The notes under the pieces: model-generated
Databases searched by the model: none
What the model was told of the DNA's origin: nothing
Seen by the model: only the letters and a program-made list of their open reading frames with translations
In this document: one piece after another, positions 1 to 7,344 of the stretch
Numbering within the stretch: position 1 is the first letter of the stretch
Layout of the letters: each line of letters starts with the position of its first letter
Assembly (NCBI GenBank): GCA_005882115.1
Contig: VBEG01000057.1
Coordinates: 1-36,463, forward strand
Direction: 5' to 3'
Source of the DNA: Chloroflexota bacterium
GTDB lineage: Bacteria; Chloroflexota; Dormibacteria; Dormibacterales; Dormibacteraceae
DNA length: 36,463 bases
Made by a program: the position numbers and the translations under genes

Positions 1-40
1 TCAACAGCGCAATGGCGCGTCATCTGAGTCCGAAGTCTTG

Positions 41-115
41 ACGCAGTTTGTCAGCAGAGGCACACAGTGTCACGGCGTGTCACGGGTAAGCTGTCAGGCA
101 ATCAGACACTACGGC
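41..115. repeat. TGTCA-rich cluster at window edge
   Basis: Several TGTCA/TGTCAC words lie close together, two of them (GTGTCA) exactly 10 bp apart, followed by CTGTCAGG and an inverted GACAC. The composition and 10-bp spacing resemble the arm repeats next to the three tRNA-derived att copies further right. No tRNA-derived core is visible to its left inside the window. It may be the degenerate arm of a further element, or chance. Positions 1-154 hold no gene that I can support. Confidence 0.3.
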
Positions 116-154
116 GCCGACAGATGTCTCTGCCACGTCCGGCGGCGCCACGGT

Positions 155-1645
155 TCACGGTTTGCTGGTATTGGCTTCAACGACTGGAGCCGGAAGAGGG
201 ACGACGCTCCAGGTTACCCCGCCATCACTGGTCGTACGCAGTGAGCTGATACCGGGCTCGCTGTTCGTGTCTGTGGTAGCCGCCCACCCGTGCATCGGAT
301 CGATGAACTGCATCCTCGAGAATTGATCCCAGTCCGTCAAGTAGCCATTGGGGTCACGGGGAGCAACGAGGACAGTCCATCGTTGTCCTGCGTCATCTGT
401 GCGTATCACGCGACGAACGCTGTAGCCGGTGGGCGCGAGCTCGGAGATTGTCGCAATCCAATGATTCGGGTCGATGAAGATGATCCGCGATACGCCCGTG
501 GCGTCGGTAGGCAATCGCACCGGTTCAGACCAATGGGCGCCGCCATCCGAGGTGCTGTAAGCGTAGGCAAGATCGGGGCCTCCACATGAGGAGGCGCTGC
601 AGTAGTAAGACGTAAGGACTCCGTCCCGAGTGTTGAAGACCCGCGAATCCATGCGCATAAAGGTGGCACTCGCGGGTATTTGTTCTGGCCGTCCGGCGAG
701 CTCCGCTTTCCATGTTGCCCCACCGTCGCGGGAGAGATACAGGGTTCCCGCTTGGGTGAAATATCCCACAGAAGACGGAAGTGGGAAGAGGGCTCCTGAC
801 CCGTTCGGGCTCAGTTCGAAACGCGCGATTCGAGTCCAGTGCGCGCCGCTGTCGGTTGTATGGAAGACAACATATGCATGCATTTGAGCATCGGGAATGT
901 TCGCCCAGCCCTCGTGTGGGTTGAGGAAGGCGGCGGAAGCACCGGCCGGAAGACCATAGGATGCCCAGTGAACGCCGCCGTCAGTCGAGTGAAAGATGCT
1001 GGCGCCGGAGCAGCACCCCGACACCACCAGCACTTCCGTTCCGTCCGCGCCTGAGACAACTGTCGGCGCATTCGGTCCATCCCAACTCAGCACAGAGCGC
1101 CAGTGTTGTCCGGCGTCCTCGGTCCGGAACAGATAGGTCTCGGGGTCGGGTCCGGTGGTGTAGTAGGTAATCCAGCCAACCGTTTGGTTCGCGAAGTCTT
1201 GCGCTTGGACCTGGCACTGTGCGCTGCCGATCACGCATTGCCTCGGCGAGTCTGACCTGGGCTTCGCTGGTTGCTGTGCCGCGACCTCGCAATGAGTCAG
1301 ACAGGTATCTACGTGAAGAAAGGGAACGGGCTCCGCCAGCTGAGACGGTCCATGGCTGGCGGGACTGCTCGACTTCATGTGAAGCTCGCGAGCGGTAAGA
1401 ACGAGAACGGCGACAATCGCGACCACGAGTAGGGCAGCCACGAAAAACATGAACCGGGGACCTTCGATTGACCTGGAATCCCAAGATCGAACGGAGTCGC
1501 GGGCTCCGCTGCGCGGCGTTGAGGCGGCGGCGGCCGCTCGGGAATGCCTTGCGCTCTGGAGAATGCGTGCCTCGAGGCCTCGCGGCGGCTGCAGCCGGGT
1601 CGCTTCTTCCGCGAGCGCCTGACGAAGCTCCTTGATAGTGTTCAC
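155..1645 (-). CDS. membrane-anchored Asp-box beta-propeller protein, possible ECF anti-sigma/sensor
   Basis: A 496-residue protein starting with GTG, whose first codon overlaps the sigma-factor stop by GTGA, so the two are translationally coupled. Residues 1-64 are a charged, probably cytoplasmic segment. Residues 66-84 form one strongly hydrophobic membrane helix. The rest is probably extracytoplasmic. It carries about seven Asp-box/BNR-type motifs of the S/T-x-D-x-G-x-x-W form, near residues 175-182, 220-227, 263-270, 305-312, 365-372, 415-423 and 471-479, which suggests a beta-propeller. Several cysteines (115/119, 137/144, 211/212, 349/354) could form disulfides. Small membrane proteins encoded directly after ECF sigma genes are often anti-sigma factors, so I infer that the N-terminal segment may hold the sigma factor and the propeller may sense a ligand. 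No recognised anti-sigma zinc motif (HxxxCxxC) is seen. Enzymatic sialidase activity is unlikely. Confidence 0.8.
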   Translation of the reverse strand: MNTIKELRQALAEEATRLQPPRGLEARILQSARHSRAAAAASTPRSGARDSVRSWDSRSIEGPRFMFFVAALLVVAIVAVLVLTARELHMKSSSPASHGPSQLAEPVPFLHVDTCLTHCEVAAQQPAKPRSDSPRQCVIGSAQCQVQAQDFANQTVGWITYYTTGPDPETYLFRTEDAGQHWRSVLSWDGPNAPTVVSGADGTEVLVVSGCCSGASIFHSTDGGVHWASYGLPAGASAAFLNPHEGWANIPDAQMHAYVVFHTTDSGAHWTRIARFELSPNGSGALFPLPSSVGYFTQAGTLYLSRDGGATWKAELAGRPEQIPASATFMRMDSRVFNTRDGVLTSYYCSASSCGGPDLAYAYSTSDGGAHWSEPVRLPTDATGVSRIIFIDPNHWIATISELAPTGYSVRRVIRTDDAGQRWTVLVAPRDPNGYLTDWDQFSRMQFIDPMHGWAATTDTNSEPGISSLRTTSDGGVTWSVVPLPAPVVEANTSKP

Positions 1646-2181
1646 AGCTCCTCCTCAGCTAGGTCAACCCGCAAACGGCGCAGAGCTCGATGGACTCGTG
1701 AACGCGCCGCCGTCGCAGTAATGCCTAGGCTTGCCGCCACTTCCGCGCTGCTCATGTCTTCGTAAAAGCGGAGGAATACCGCGGCTCGGTCCTCTGGGCT
1801 CAGGCGGGCAAGTGCCCTTAACAGGTCCTCGCGTTGATCGGCGCTGTCCGCGGGATCCGGCGATCCGCGTCGGGTGTCGTTAACGCGAATCACGGACCAC
1901 CAGCGCTCGCTCCGCATGCTGCGGCTCCGGTTGGCGACGATCGATAGAAACCAGGTTCGAAAGTGGGCACTGGAACGAAGCTGGCCCAGCGATCGCCAGG
2001 CGCGCAAGGTCGCTTCCTGGACTGCATCCTCGGCACGACCAGGATCGTTGAGCATCGTGGCCGCCAAGCGATACCCAGCGGCGATGTGTGGTTCGATCAG
2101 ACGCTCAAAGGAGGCCTGGTCGCCGCTTCGCGCCGCAGATAGAAGCCCTGACTCGCCACCCAGAACAGCTACCTGCTGCAC
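1642..2181 (-). CDS. RNA polymerase sigma factor, ECF subfamily
   Basis: An ECF sigma-70 family protein that directs core RNA polymerase to a small regulon. Region 2 is seen in the stretch containing ERLIEPHIAAGYRLA, the acidic EDAVQEATLRAW segment and the FRTWFLSIVANR promoter-melting helix. Region 4 is the C-terminal helix-turn-helix with LSPEDRAAVFLRFYEDMS and AASLGITATAARSRVHRALR. The reading frame is open to an ATG at 2280, giving 212 residues. However, the first 33 residues are not family-like, and the GTG at 2181 has a GAGG eight bases upstream and gives 179 residues, the usual ECF size. I therefore prefer 2181. The stop overlaps the start of the downstream beta-propeller membrane protein by 4 bp, the layout of a sigma/anti-sigma pair. 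It belongs to cargo block D. The target promoter is unknown. Confidence 0.93.
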   Translation of the reverse strand: MQQVAVLGGESGLLSAARSGDQASFERLIEPHIAAGYRLAATMLNDPGRAEDAVQEATLRAWRSLGQLRSSAHFRTWFLSIVANRSRSMRSERWWSVIRVNDTRRGSPDPADSADQREDLLRALARLSPEDRAAVFLRFYEDMSSAEVAASLGITATAARSRVHRALRRLRVDLAEEEL

Positions 2182-2380
2182 TTGTGGGACCTCTGTCGGC
2201 CATTCTGCGCCACACCAATAAGACCCGCCGAGAGGCCTTGACTGTTGCAGCGCAGCTCGATATGAGAGTGTCGTTCGCATAGCGACACCCGCTCGGATCC
2301 ACCCTCAGCGCGCTCGAGCCGGTCGCGCTGCTAGAAATCCCGAGCGGGGGCAGGAAGTCGTCACCGGCCCCCGCGAGGCT

Positions 2381-2659
2381 TCACCTAAATGTTCGCGAGC
2401 CCGTCCTCTGATCGGTTGTGAGAGATTTGCTGCTGCCGATCGACCTAGGAGCACCGAGTCCCGATCCCGAACGGTCGTGAGCAATCTGTTCGGCACGAAT
2501 CTCGCGCACCGCCACGACTCCGCGGGTCGCTGGTGTCGCTGACCGCTCGGCAGTGGCGACGATTGCTATCGCAAGTACCGCCGCAAACAGAGTCGCGACG
2601 ATCGCGACCAGCGTCGAAAACGAGTGCCTCGAAACAGTGAGTGTTTGCTGGGCCTGCAA
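2381..2659 (-). CDS. small single-pass membrane protein, unknown function
   Basis: A 92-residue open frame beginning with TTG. What makes it credible is a strong ribosome binding site, AGGAGGGA on the minus strand (plus positions 2666-2673), seven bases before the TTG. The protein has a short N-terminal tail with two basic residues and then a long hydrophobic stretch at about residues 15-37, rich in Val, Ala, Ile and Leu. A polar, arginine-rich tail of about 55 residues follows. I do not recognise a family. It lies upstream of the sigma-factor gene on the same strand, about 100 bp from the longest possible sigma start. It could encode a small exported or membrane partner of the sigma/propeller pair. 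The C-terminal half has weak coding character, so the 3' end may be decayed. Confidence 0.5.
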   Translation of the reverse strand: MQAQQTLTVSRHSFSTLVAIVATLFAAVLAIAIVATAERSATPATRGVVAVREIRAEQIAHDRSGSGLGAPRSIGSSKSLTTDQRTGSRTFR

Positions 2660-2817
2660 ACTTGGTCCCTCCTATTTACGTGAGAGCGCCAAATCACCCG
2701 CGCAACCAGAAAACGCTCGAGTCGACGAGCGGTGGCGCTTTGCGCATAGCCATAAGACCCGCGGACAAGCCCGACCGTTGCATGGGTCTCGACAACGGCT
2801 GCGGAGTAGCTGCAAGC

Positions 2818-2865
2818 CATCGGCCGAAGGCCTTCTTGTCGCCCATCAGCGGCCGAACTTGCACA
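2818..2865. repeat. right-end sequence shared by blocks D and C
   Basis: This stretch aligns with 7186-7227 with a few small gaps. The longest shared words are CGCCCATCAGC and CGAACTTGCACA. Both copies end about 6-10 bp before the displaced tRNA 3' half. The match means that two neighbouring cargo blocks end in the same way, so they are probably relatives that used the same terminal sequence. Confidence 0.6.
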
Positions 2866-2874
2866 AGAAAATTC

Positions 2875-2995
2875 TGGTGCTCGCGCAGGGAGTCAAACCC
2901 TGAACCTTGGGATTAAGAGGCTGCGGGCAGGAAGTGTCAGGGATTGTCAGGGAGTGTCAGAGAGTGTCTGCGTGAAGGTGTCAGTTAAGGTGTCA
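2875..2995 (-). repeat. att copy 1: tRNA-Lys 3' half plus arm repeats
   Basis: Positions 2875-2919 match the 3' half of the intact tRNA-Lys gene, from the anticodon loop through the T arm and acceptor strand to CCA, with two substitutions. To the right, 2920-2995 holds CTGCGGGCA and then 10-bp units of the form GTGTCAGGGA (four, the last incomplete), then GTGAAGGTGTCA and GTTAAGGTGTCA. The 5' half of the tRNA is absent, so this is not a functional tRNA. It reads as a displaced attachment-site half joined to the end of block C. Confidence 0.85.
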
Positions 2996-3066
2996 AGGGT
3001 CACGTTCTCCTGGCCAGCCACAGCAGGCGTGAGCCAGGTCTGATAGCGTCGCCCCATCCGTCGCTA

Positions 3067-3786
3067 ATGACGCAAGTTGTCGCCGGCACTGTTGCTTTTC
3101 TGGCAATAGTCATGTACGCCTGGACGGCGCTGCGGTTCGCGAACTATCCGGCTCCCTGGAGCGCTCCCTGGCACACCAAAGCCCTGGACCGCTGGCCCGC
3201 TGCAGGTAATGCGGCGCTTCGCGCCCTGGTTCTCGGCGCGTTGGCAGTCGTCTTTGCGTGGCCGTACGTCCAAGGCCCGAGCTCCCCCATTCGGGTGAGG
3301 CCAAGTCCACCGCCCGTGGCGACTTTCCATGCCGGATCGCTTGACTTGACCTGGCTATTGCCGGTGCTTGGAATCGCCTGTCTCGTCGGACTGAGCTACC
3401 TAGTCGCCCGCTTAGCTCCGCACGGTTGGGGCCGACGACGAAAGTCGGCTTCTGCGGCGATCAGCACGGACATCGCGACCCTGCGGGACCTCACCGACCA
3501 GGCTTTGCTGGAGCTCTTGACTCAGAGTGATCCGCGGCGCGCAATCCTTGCTTGCTACGCGCTGATGGAAAGCGGCTTGGCAAAGAGGGGACTTCCCCGG
3601 AGTCCTGAGGAAACCGCGCTCGAGTACGCACGGCGTCTCTTGGCGACCGCCGGCGCCCCACCGGCGGCGCTCCGATCCTTGACCGGACTTTTTGAGCTAG
3701 CCGGTTTTTCGGGACACGCAATCAACGAGACCATGCGACAAACCGCGATTAGCTCGCTCAGAGCGATCGGTGAGGCCACCCAATGA
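3067..3786 (+). CDS. DUF4129 domain membrane protein
   Basis: A 239-residue protein with three probable membrane helices (about residues 5-22, 50-67 and 95-115) and a cytoplasmic C-terminal DUF4129-like domain. In that domain one sees DPRRAILACYALMESGL, then RSPEETALEYARRLL and a final LFELAGFS segment, the usual order in this family. DUF4129 proteins are commonly encoded beside MoxR ATPases and DUF58 proteins, as here, but the biochemical role is not established. It is the first gene of the operon; its stop overlaps the next start by ATGA (3783-3786). It starts 71 bp after the arm repeats of att copy 1, so any promoter must lie in or beside the arm. Confidence 0.85.
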   Translation: MTQVVAGTVAFLAIVMYAWTALRFANYPAPWSAPWHTKALDRWPAAGNAALRALVLGALAVVFAWPYVQGPSSPIRVRPSPPPVATFHAGSLDLTWLLPVLGIACLVGLSYLVARLAPHGWGRRRKSASAAISTDIATLRDLTDQALLELLTQSDPRRAILACYALMESGLAKRGLPRSPEETALEYARRLLATAGAPPAALRSLTGLFELAGFSGHAINETMRQTAISSLRAIGEATQ

Positions 3787-4277
3787 AGTGGTCGCTACGA
3801 GAGGGCAGCCTCGTGACCGCGGTCGCTGCGCTGGTGCTTGTGGTCCAGCCCGACATCCTCGCAGCGGTAGTTAGGGTCTGGATCGCGGTCCTCGCACTGC
3901 TTGCGACAGGGGCCGTGCTGAAAAGAGTCTTCGGACCCATCCCGGCGGAGCCGCCTCCTGTCCACTCGGTTACCGCTCGCGAGCTTGGACTCGTCCGCGG
4001 GATGAGTGAGAACGACCAGGCCAAGGACTTCCTTCTGGCCGTTGACTACCAGCTCTTTCCGTTTCTGCAGGGGACGCTCCGCGAGATCGCTGCGCAACGC
4101 CTGCTTGTCAATCACAGAGTCGTGCTCGAGCGTGATCCCGACCGGGCGCGCAAGATTCTCGGCGATGACGCCTGGCAGCTTGTGCGACCCACGCCTGAAG
4201 GTTCGGACCAGCCACGTTGGGACGCAGTCACGATCGCGCAGCTCGACGCCGTGACCGACGCTCTCGAGAAGGCCTGA
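3783..4277 (+). CDS. small membrane protein of the MoxR/DUF58 operon
   Basis: A 164-residue protein. Two adjacent hydrophobic segments near residues 10-28 and 29-46 form a likely membrane hairpin. A soluble C-terminal part of about 110 residues follows, containing ENDQAKDFLLAVDYQLFPFL and a basic/acidic helix-forming stretch. The start overlaps the preceding stop by four bases and the stop is four bases before the MoxR gene, so it is surely cotranscribed. I do not recognise a named family. Position and topology suggest an accessory membrane component of the MoxR/DUF58 system. Confidence 0.8.
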   Translation: MKWSLREGSLVTAVAALVLVVQPDILAAVVRVWIAVLALLATGAVLKRVFGPIPAEPPPVHSVTARELGLVRGMSENDQAKDFLLAVDYQLFPFLQGTLREIAAQRLLVNHRVVLERDPDRARKILGDDAWQLVRPTPEGSDQPRWDAVTIAQLDAVTDALEKA

Positions 4278-4280
4278 CGC

Positions 4281-5261
4281 ATGGCGGCGCGATTGGACGT
4301 GGTGGAGTTTCAGCGTCAGGCCGACCGCATTATCAACGAGGTCTCGAGAGCCTTGGTCGGCAAGCACGACGCGCTGAGATTGGCGCTCGTCGCAATGGCG
4401 GCCGACGGCCACATCCTGATCGAGGATCTCCCCGGGTTGGGCAAGACTCTGATGGCACGATCATTCGCGAGCGCACTGGGTCTCGACTTCAAGCGCGTCC
4501 AGTTCACGCCAGATCTAATGCCGGCGGACATCACCGGGACATCCATCTACAACCAAGCATCCGGCGGGTTCGAGTTCCGTTCAGGACCCGTTTTCACCAA
4601 CCTGCTGTTGGCGGACGAGATCAACCGCGCACCCGCCAAGACCCAGGCTGCTCTGTTAGAGGCGATGCAGGAGCGACAGGTTACGGTCGACGGCGAGACA
4701 CGCCCTCTCGATGTCCCATTTCTGGTCATCGCAACACAAAACCCCCTCGAGTTCGAAGGTACGTATCCCCTTCCGGAAGCCCAGCTGGACCGCTTTCTCA
4801 GTCGCCTCGCGATCGGCTACCCGGACCCGGACGACGAGGCCCAAATACTGAAGCAGCGCGTGGAGCGCCACGAGGATGAGGTTGTCATCAGCCAGGTCAT
4901 GGACAAGGTTGGTTTCAGGAAGATGCAGAAGGCGTTGGAGGAGATTCACGTGTCGCGCGCGGTGATCCGCTACATCGTCGCCCTGGTTGGGGCGACCCGC
5001 GCCAATTCACAACTTCAGGTGGGAGCGAGCCCGCGCGGCGCGCTTGCCCTGATGAAGCTTGCCAGAGGTTGGGCCGCGCTTGATGGGCGTGACTTTGTCC
5101 TGCCGGATGACGTGAAGACCCTGGCCGTTCCAGCCCTCGCCCACCGCGTCTCGCTGAAGCCGGAGCTCTGGATCCAGGACCAGGGCACGCAGCAGGCGAT
5201 TCTGGAAACAATCGCATCCGTACCCACCCCCTCCGCATCTGAGCTAGCGCGCGAAGCTTGA
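4281..5261 (+). CDS. MoxR-family AAA+ ATPase
   Basis: A 326-residue AAA+ ATPase of the MoxR type. Walker A is visible at residues 49-56 (DLPGLGKT) and Walker B at 108-115 (LLLADEIN), followed by the family hallmark RAPAKTQAALLEAMQE. Sensor 1 is in ATQNPLEFEGTYPLPEAQLD. A C-terminal lid domain includes GASPRGALALMKLARGWA. The length is normal for the family. MoxR proteins act as chaperone-like ATPases that assemble or activate partners, often with VWA or DUF58 proteins. Here the next gene is DUF58 and the stop overlaps its start (TTGA), so the partner assignment is firm by context. The substrate is unknown. Confidence 0.96.
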   Translation: MAARLDVVEFQRQADRIINEVSRALVGKHDALRLALVAMAADGHILIEDLPGLGKTLMARSFASALGLDFKRVQFTPDLMPADITGTSIYNQASGGFEFRSGPVFTNLLLADEINRAPAKTQAALLEAMQERQVTVDGETRPLDVPFLVIATQNPLEFEGTYPLPEAQLDRFLSRLAIGYPDPDDEAQILKQRVERHEDEVVISQVMDKVGFRKMQKALEEIHVSRAVIRYIVALVGATRANSQLQVGASPRGALALMKLARGWAALDGRDFVLPDDVKTLAVPALAHRVSLKPELWIQDQGTQQAILETIASVPTPSASELAREA

Positions 5262-6529
5262 CCAGATTCCGCTCATCTCGCCTCGTTCCGTATTCGTTGA
5301 TCGTGGGTGGTGGGATCGCCTTGTCACTGGCCCTTGGTCGCGTCGAGCCGGGGCTGATTGCGACGCCTTTTCTGGTCGTCGTTGTAGTGGCGGCAGTCCT
5401 CAGCCGTTCTCGAGTGCATCTTGAGGTGCGAGTGTCGGTAGATCGAACCAAGGCGCTGGAGGGAGACGAACTGGAATTCGCTGTCCAGGTCACCAGCCGG
5501 ATGGGAACGGTCGAGGCCGCATTCCTCCTCGACCCACTGCCAGGTGTAGACGTCGTCGACCAGCCGCCCACGGTACTTGTTGCCGCTGGCACGACGGTAT
5601 CGACTCGCGGCCGCGTTCGATGCCGCAGATGGGGAATTCACAAGATTGGCTCCGGCCGCATCGTGGCGCGAGACATCGCCTCGACATTTGTCTATCAGCA
5701 GGCGGCCGAGTCAGCGACTGCAGTGAAGGTCTATCCGCGACCGGAGCGGTTGCGGTCACTGCTCCGGCCGCACGCGCTCCGGCCCAGGTTCGGCAGCCTC
5801 GTCTCGCGAGCTGCGGGCGCAGGGCTCGAGTTCGCCGACATTCGCGAGTTCCAGCCCGGCGATCAGCGGCGCCACATCAACTGGAAGGCAACCGCCAGGC
5901 ACCGCCGCATCCACGTCAATCTTTTCCATCCGGAATGGAGCTCCGACATAGTCATCCTCCTCGACACCTTCTCTGATGTCGCTGGAGATGAGGTTTCAAG
6001 CCTCGACCTCACGGTTCGCGCCGCCACGTCTGCGGCCATCGCGTGCATTGGCCGACGCGATCGGATCGGTTTGCTCGTGGTCGGCCGTGAGATCAACTGG
6101 CTGTTGCCTGGGCTGGGGACCCGTCAGCTCTATCAAATCGTCGACTCGGTCATGCAGACTCGGCTGGCGTTCACTTACTCCTGGCCCACCACTGACGCAA
6201 TACCCAAGCGTGTGATACCGGCCGGCGCGCTCGTAATCGCCCTCACACCATTGATAGACCGGCGCATGCCAGCCATCCTTGGTGATCTCCTTTCCCGCGG
6301 ACACGATATCGCCGTGGTCGAGATCTCCGCCCCCGCAGTCTTGCCCCCTCCCTCAAATCAGCGCGAAGACCTGGCGCGTCGACTTTGGGCCCTACACCGT
6401 GAAGCCCAGCGTCACCGCCTTCGGCAAATTGGCCTGGCCGTTTCAGCTTGGAAACCAGGTCAATCATTCCAAATGCCACTGATGGAGCTTCAAAGATTCA
6501 GAAGAACTTCGCGGCGCGTCAACGGCTGA
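5258..6529 (+). CDS. DUF58 family protein (VWA-like), MoxR partner
   Basis: A 423-residue protein with TTG start overlapping the MoxR stop. Two hydrophobic segments at about residues 8-24 and 28-45 anchor it in the membrane. A beta-rich middle region follows. The DUF58 core carries the signature EFQPGDQRRHINWKATAR near residues 195-215, followed by DIVILLDTFSDV, which resembles the start of a von Willebrand A fold with a MIDAS-like Asp. The length is usual for DUF58 proteins. In other bacteria such proteins work with MoxR ATPases in envelope-linked processes; the specific job here cannot be told. It is part of the block C operon. Confidence 0.93.
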   Translation: MTRFRSSRLVPYSLIVGGGIALSLALGRVEPGLIATPFLVVVVVAAVLSRSRVHLEVRVSVDRTKALEGDELEFAVQVTSRMGTVEAAFLLDPLPGVDVVDQPPTVLVAAGTTVSTRGRVRCRRWGIHKIGSGRIVARDIASTFVYQQAAESATAVKVYPRPERLRSLLRPHALRPRFGSLVSRAAGAGLEFADIREFQPGDQRRHINWKATARHRRIHVNLFHPEWSSDIVILLDTFSDVAGDEVSSLDLTVRAATSAAIACIGRRDRIGLLVVGREINWLLPGLGTRQLYQIVDSVMQTRLAFTYSWPTTDAIPKRVIPAGALVIALTPLIDRRMPAILGDLLSRGHDIAVVEISAPAVLPPPSNQREDLARRLWALHREAQRHRLRQIGLAVSAWKPGQSFQMPLMELQRFRRTSRRVNG

Positions 6530-6942
6530 TTGTCGCGACCATTGCCGCACTAACCGCTGGCGGAATTGCGGCAGCGCTGGGCGCGTCTGGCTCTCGCTGG
6601 CCGGCGGCGATCTCTTGGGTGTGCGTGGTGGTTGTTCTGACGGCCTTATTGCGGGCTTCAAGTGCGCTATTCACCGCAGCTCTTGGCGCCCTGTGCCTTA
6701 TCGCTGTGATCGAGATTCTCCAGGGCTCGATTCCCGCTCTTGCTGCTCCGCTGTTCGGCGGTGCCCTGCTCGGATTGGCCGAGTTGAGCTACTGGTCATT
6801 CGATTTGCGGATGTCGGTTCCCCAATCGAGCGCCACGATTCGACGGCGAGCAGGGGTCATTGCGAGCGTGGTCGTGGTCGGGGCCGGAACCAGCGCGCTG
6901 CTTCTCGCGCTTCTCGGGCTGGTGGGGACCCTCGGCATCTAG
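6448..6942 (+). CDS. hydrophobic protein at end of MoxR/DUF58 operon
   Basis: An open frame of 164 residues with about four to five membrane helices (near residues 27-47, 52-68, 71-92, 96-116 and 135-160). The start is unclear. A TTG at 6448 would overlap DUF58 by 82 bp, and the first about 25 residues look like out-of-frame DUF58 coding sequence. A CTG that overlaps the DUF58 stop (CTGA at 6526-6529) would give coupling like the other junctions in this operon. I recognise no family. After the stop, 6943-7185 holds no supported gene. Confidence 0.7.
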   Translation: METRSIIPNATDGASKIQKNFAARQRLIVATIAALTAGGIAAALGASGSRWPAAISWVCVVVVLTALLRASSALFTAALGALCLIAVIEILQGSIPALAAPLFGGALLGLAELSYWSFDLRMSVPQSSATIRRRAGVIASVVVVGAGTSALLLALLGLVGTLGI

Positions 6943-7185
6943 CTCTGCCCCACGAGCGACATATGCAGTGGATTTGTCGTCAATCCAAAAGGTGTGAGTT
7001 ACAGCGGCGAACCGCGGTCGCCTGACGCCTATGCCCCCGTGCTTGGCGCAACTTGAACATCGTCCGTCTGCCATCATTGCCAGGGCCGCTTGGTACCTCA
7101 GCTCAGCCGCGCTCATCTCTCCCATGCGCAGGAGTTCAAGCATCAGCCGAACCAGGTGTTAAGACTCAACCGAAGTACTGATCAG

Positions 7186-7227
7186 CATCGGCGGACGGCT
7201 TTCTCGCCCATCAGCCGAACTTGCACA
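7186..7227. repeat. right-end sequence of block C, matching block D
   Basis: The partner of 2818-2865; it ends just before the displaced tRNA 3' half at 7234. It shares CGCCCATCAGC and CGAACTTGCACA with the other copy, with small deletions relative to it. Confidence 0.6.
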
Positions 7228-7233
7228 GCACGG

Positions 7234-7344
7234 TGGTGCTCGCGCACGAAGTCGAACCCTGAACCTTGGGATTAAGAGGCTGCGGGCACTGCGCGTCAGG
7301 GAGTATCCGAGAGTGCCTGCGTGAAGGTGTCCATTAAGGTGTCA
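7234..7344 (-). repeat. att copy 2: tRNA-Lys 3' half plus arm repeats
   Basis: Positions 7234-7278 match the tRNA-Lys 3' half with three substitutions clustered in the T arm. The arm at 7279-7344 has CTGCGGGCA, three degenerate 10-bp units (one fewer than in the other copies), then GTGAAGGTGTCC and ATTAAGGTGTCA. It marks the right end of block C and the left end of block B. The T-arm changes would disrupt pairing, so no functional tRNA is expected. Confidence 0.85.

Larger units (their letters stand above)
1..2919. mobile_element. cargo block D (left end not defined)
   Basis: The block left of the first displaced tRNA 3' half at 2875-2919. It carries the ECF sigma factor, the beta-propeller membrane protein and the small membrane protein. 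Its right end (2818-2865) resembles the right end of block C. Its left end is either the TGTCA-rich cluster near position 50-110 or lies outside the window. No recombinase gene is visible. The stretch 2660-2874 has no supported gene. Confidence 0.4.
2920..7278. mobile_element. cargo block C, recombinase-free tRNA-associated element
   Basis: Bounded on the left by the arm repeats of att copy 1 and on the right by the displaced tRNA 3' half of att copy 2 (7234-7278). It contains one five-gene operon on the plus strand, from the DUF4129 protein to a terminal membrane protein. There is no integrase, transposase or replication gene. The block is inferred from its boundaries; the repeats themselves are directly visible. 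Confidence 0.6.

Noticed and set aside
2641-2916. Plus-strand reading frames ending in ESNPEPWD near 2900 and 7260
   Set aside because: This peptide is the translation of the tRNA 3' half on the opposite strand, a well-known false gene.
2875-2919. Additional tRNA genes at 2875, 7234 and 12733
   Set aside because: Only the 3' half is present; the D arm and the acceptor 5' strand are missing, and two copies have mutations in the T arm.
2930-2995. CRISPR array in the TGTCA arms
   Set aside because: Units are 10-12 bp with no separate spacers, and no cas gene is present.
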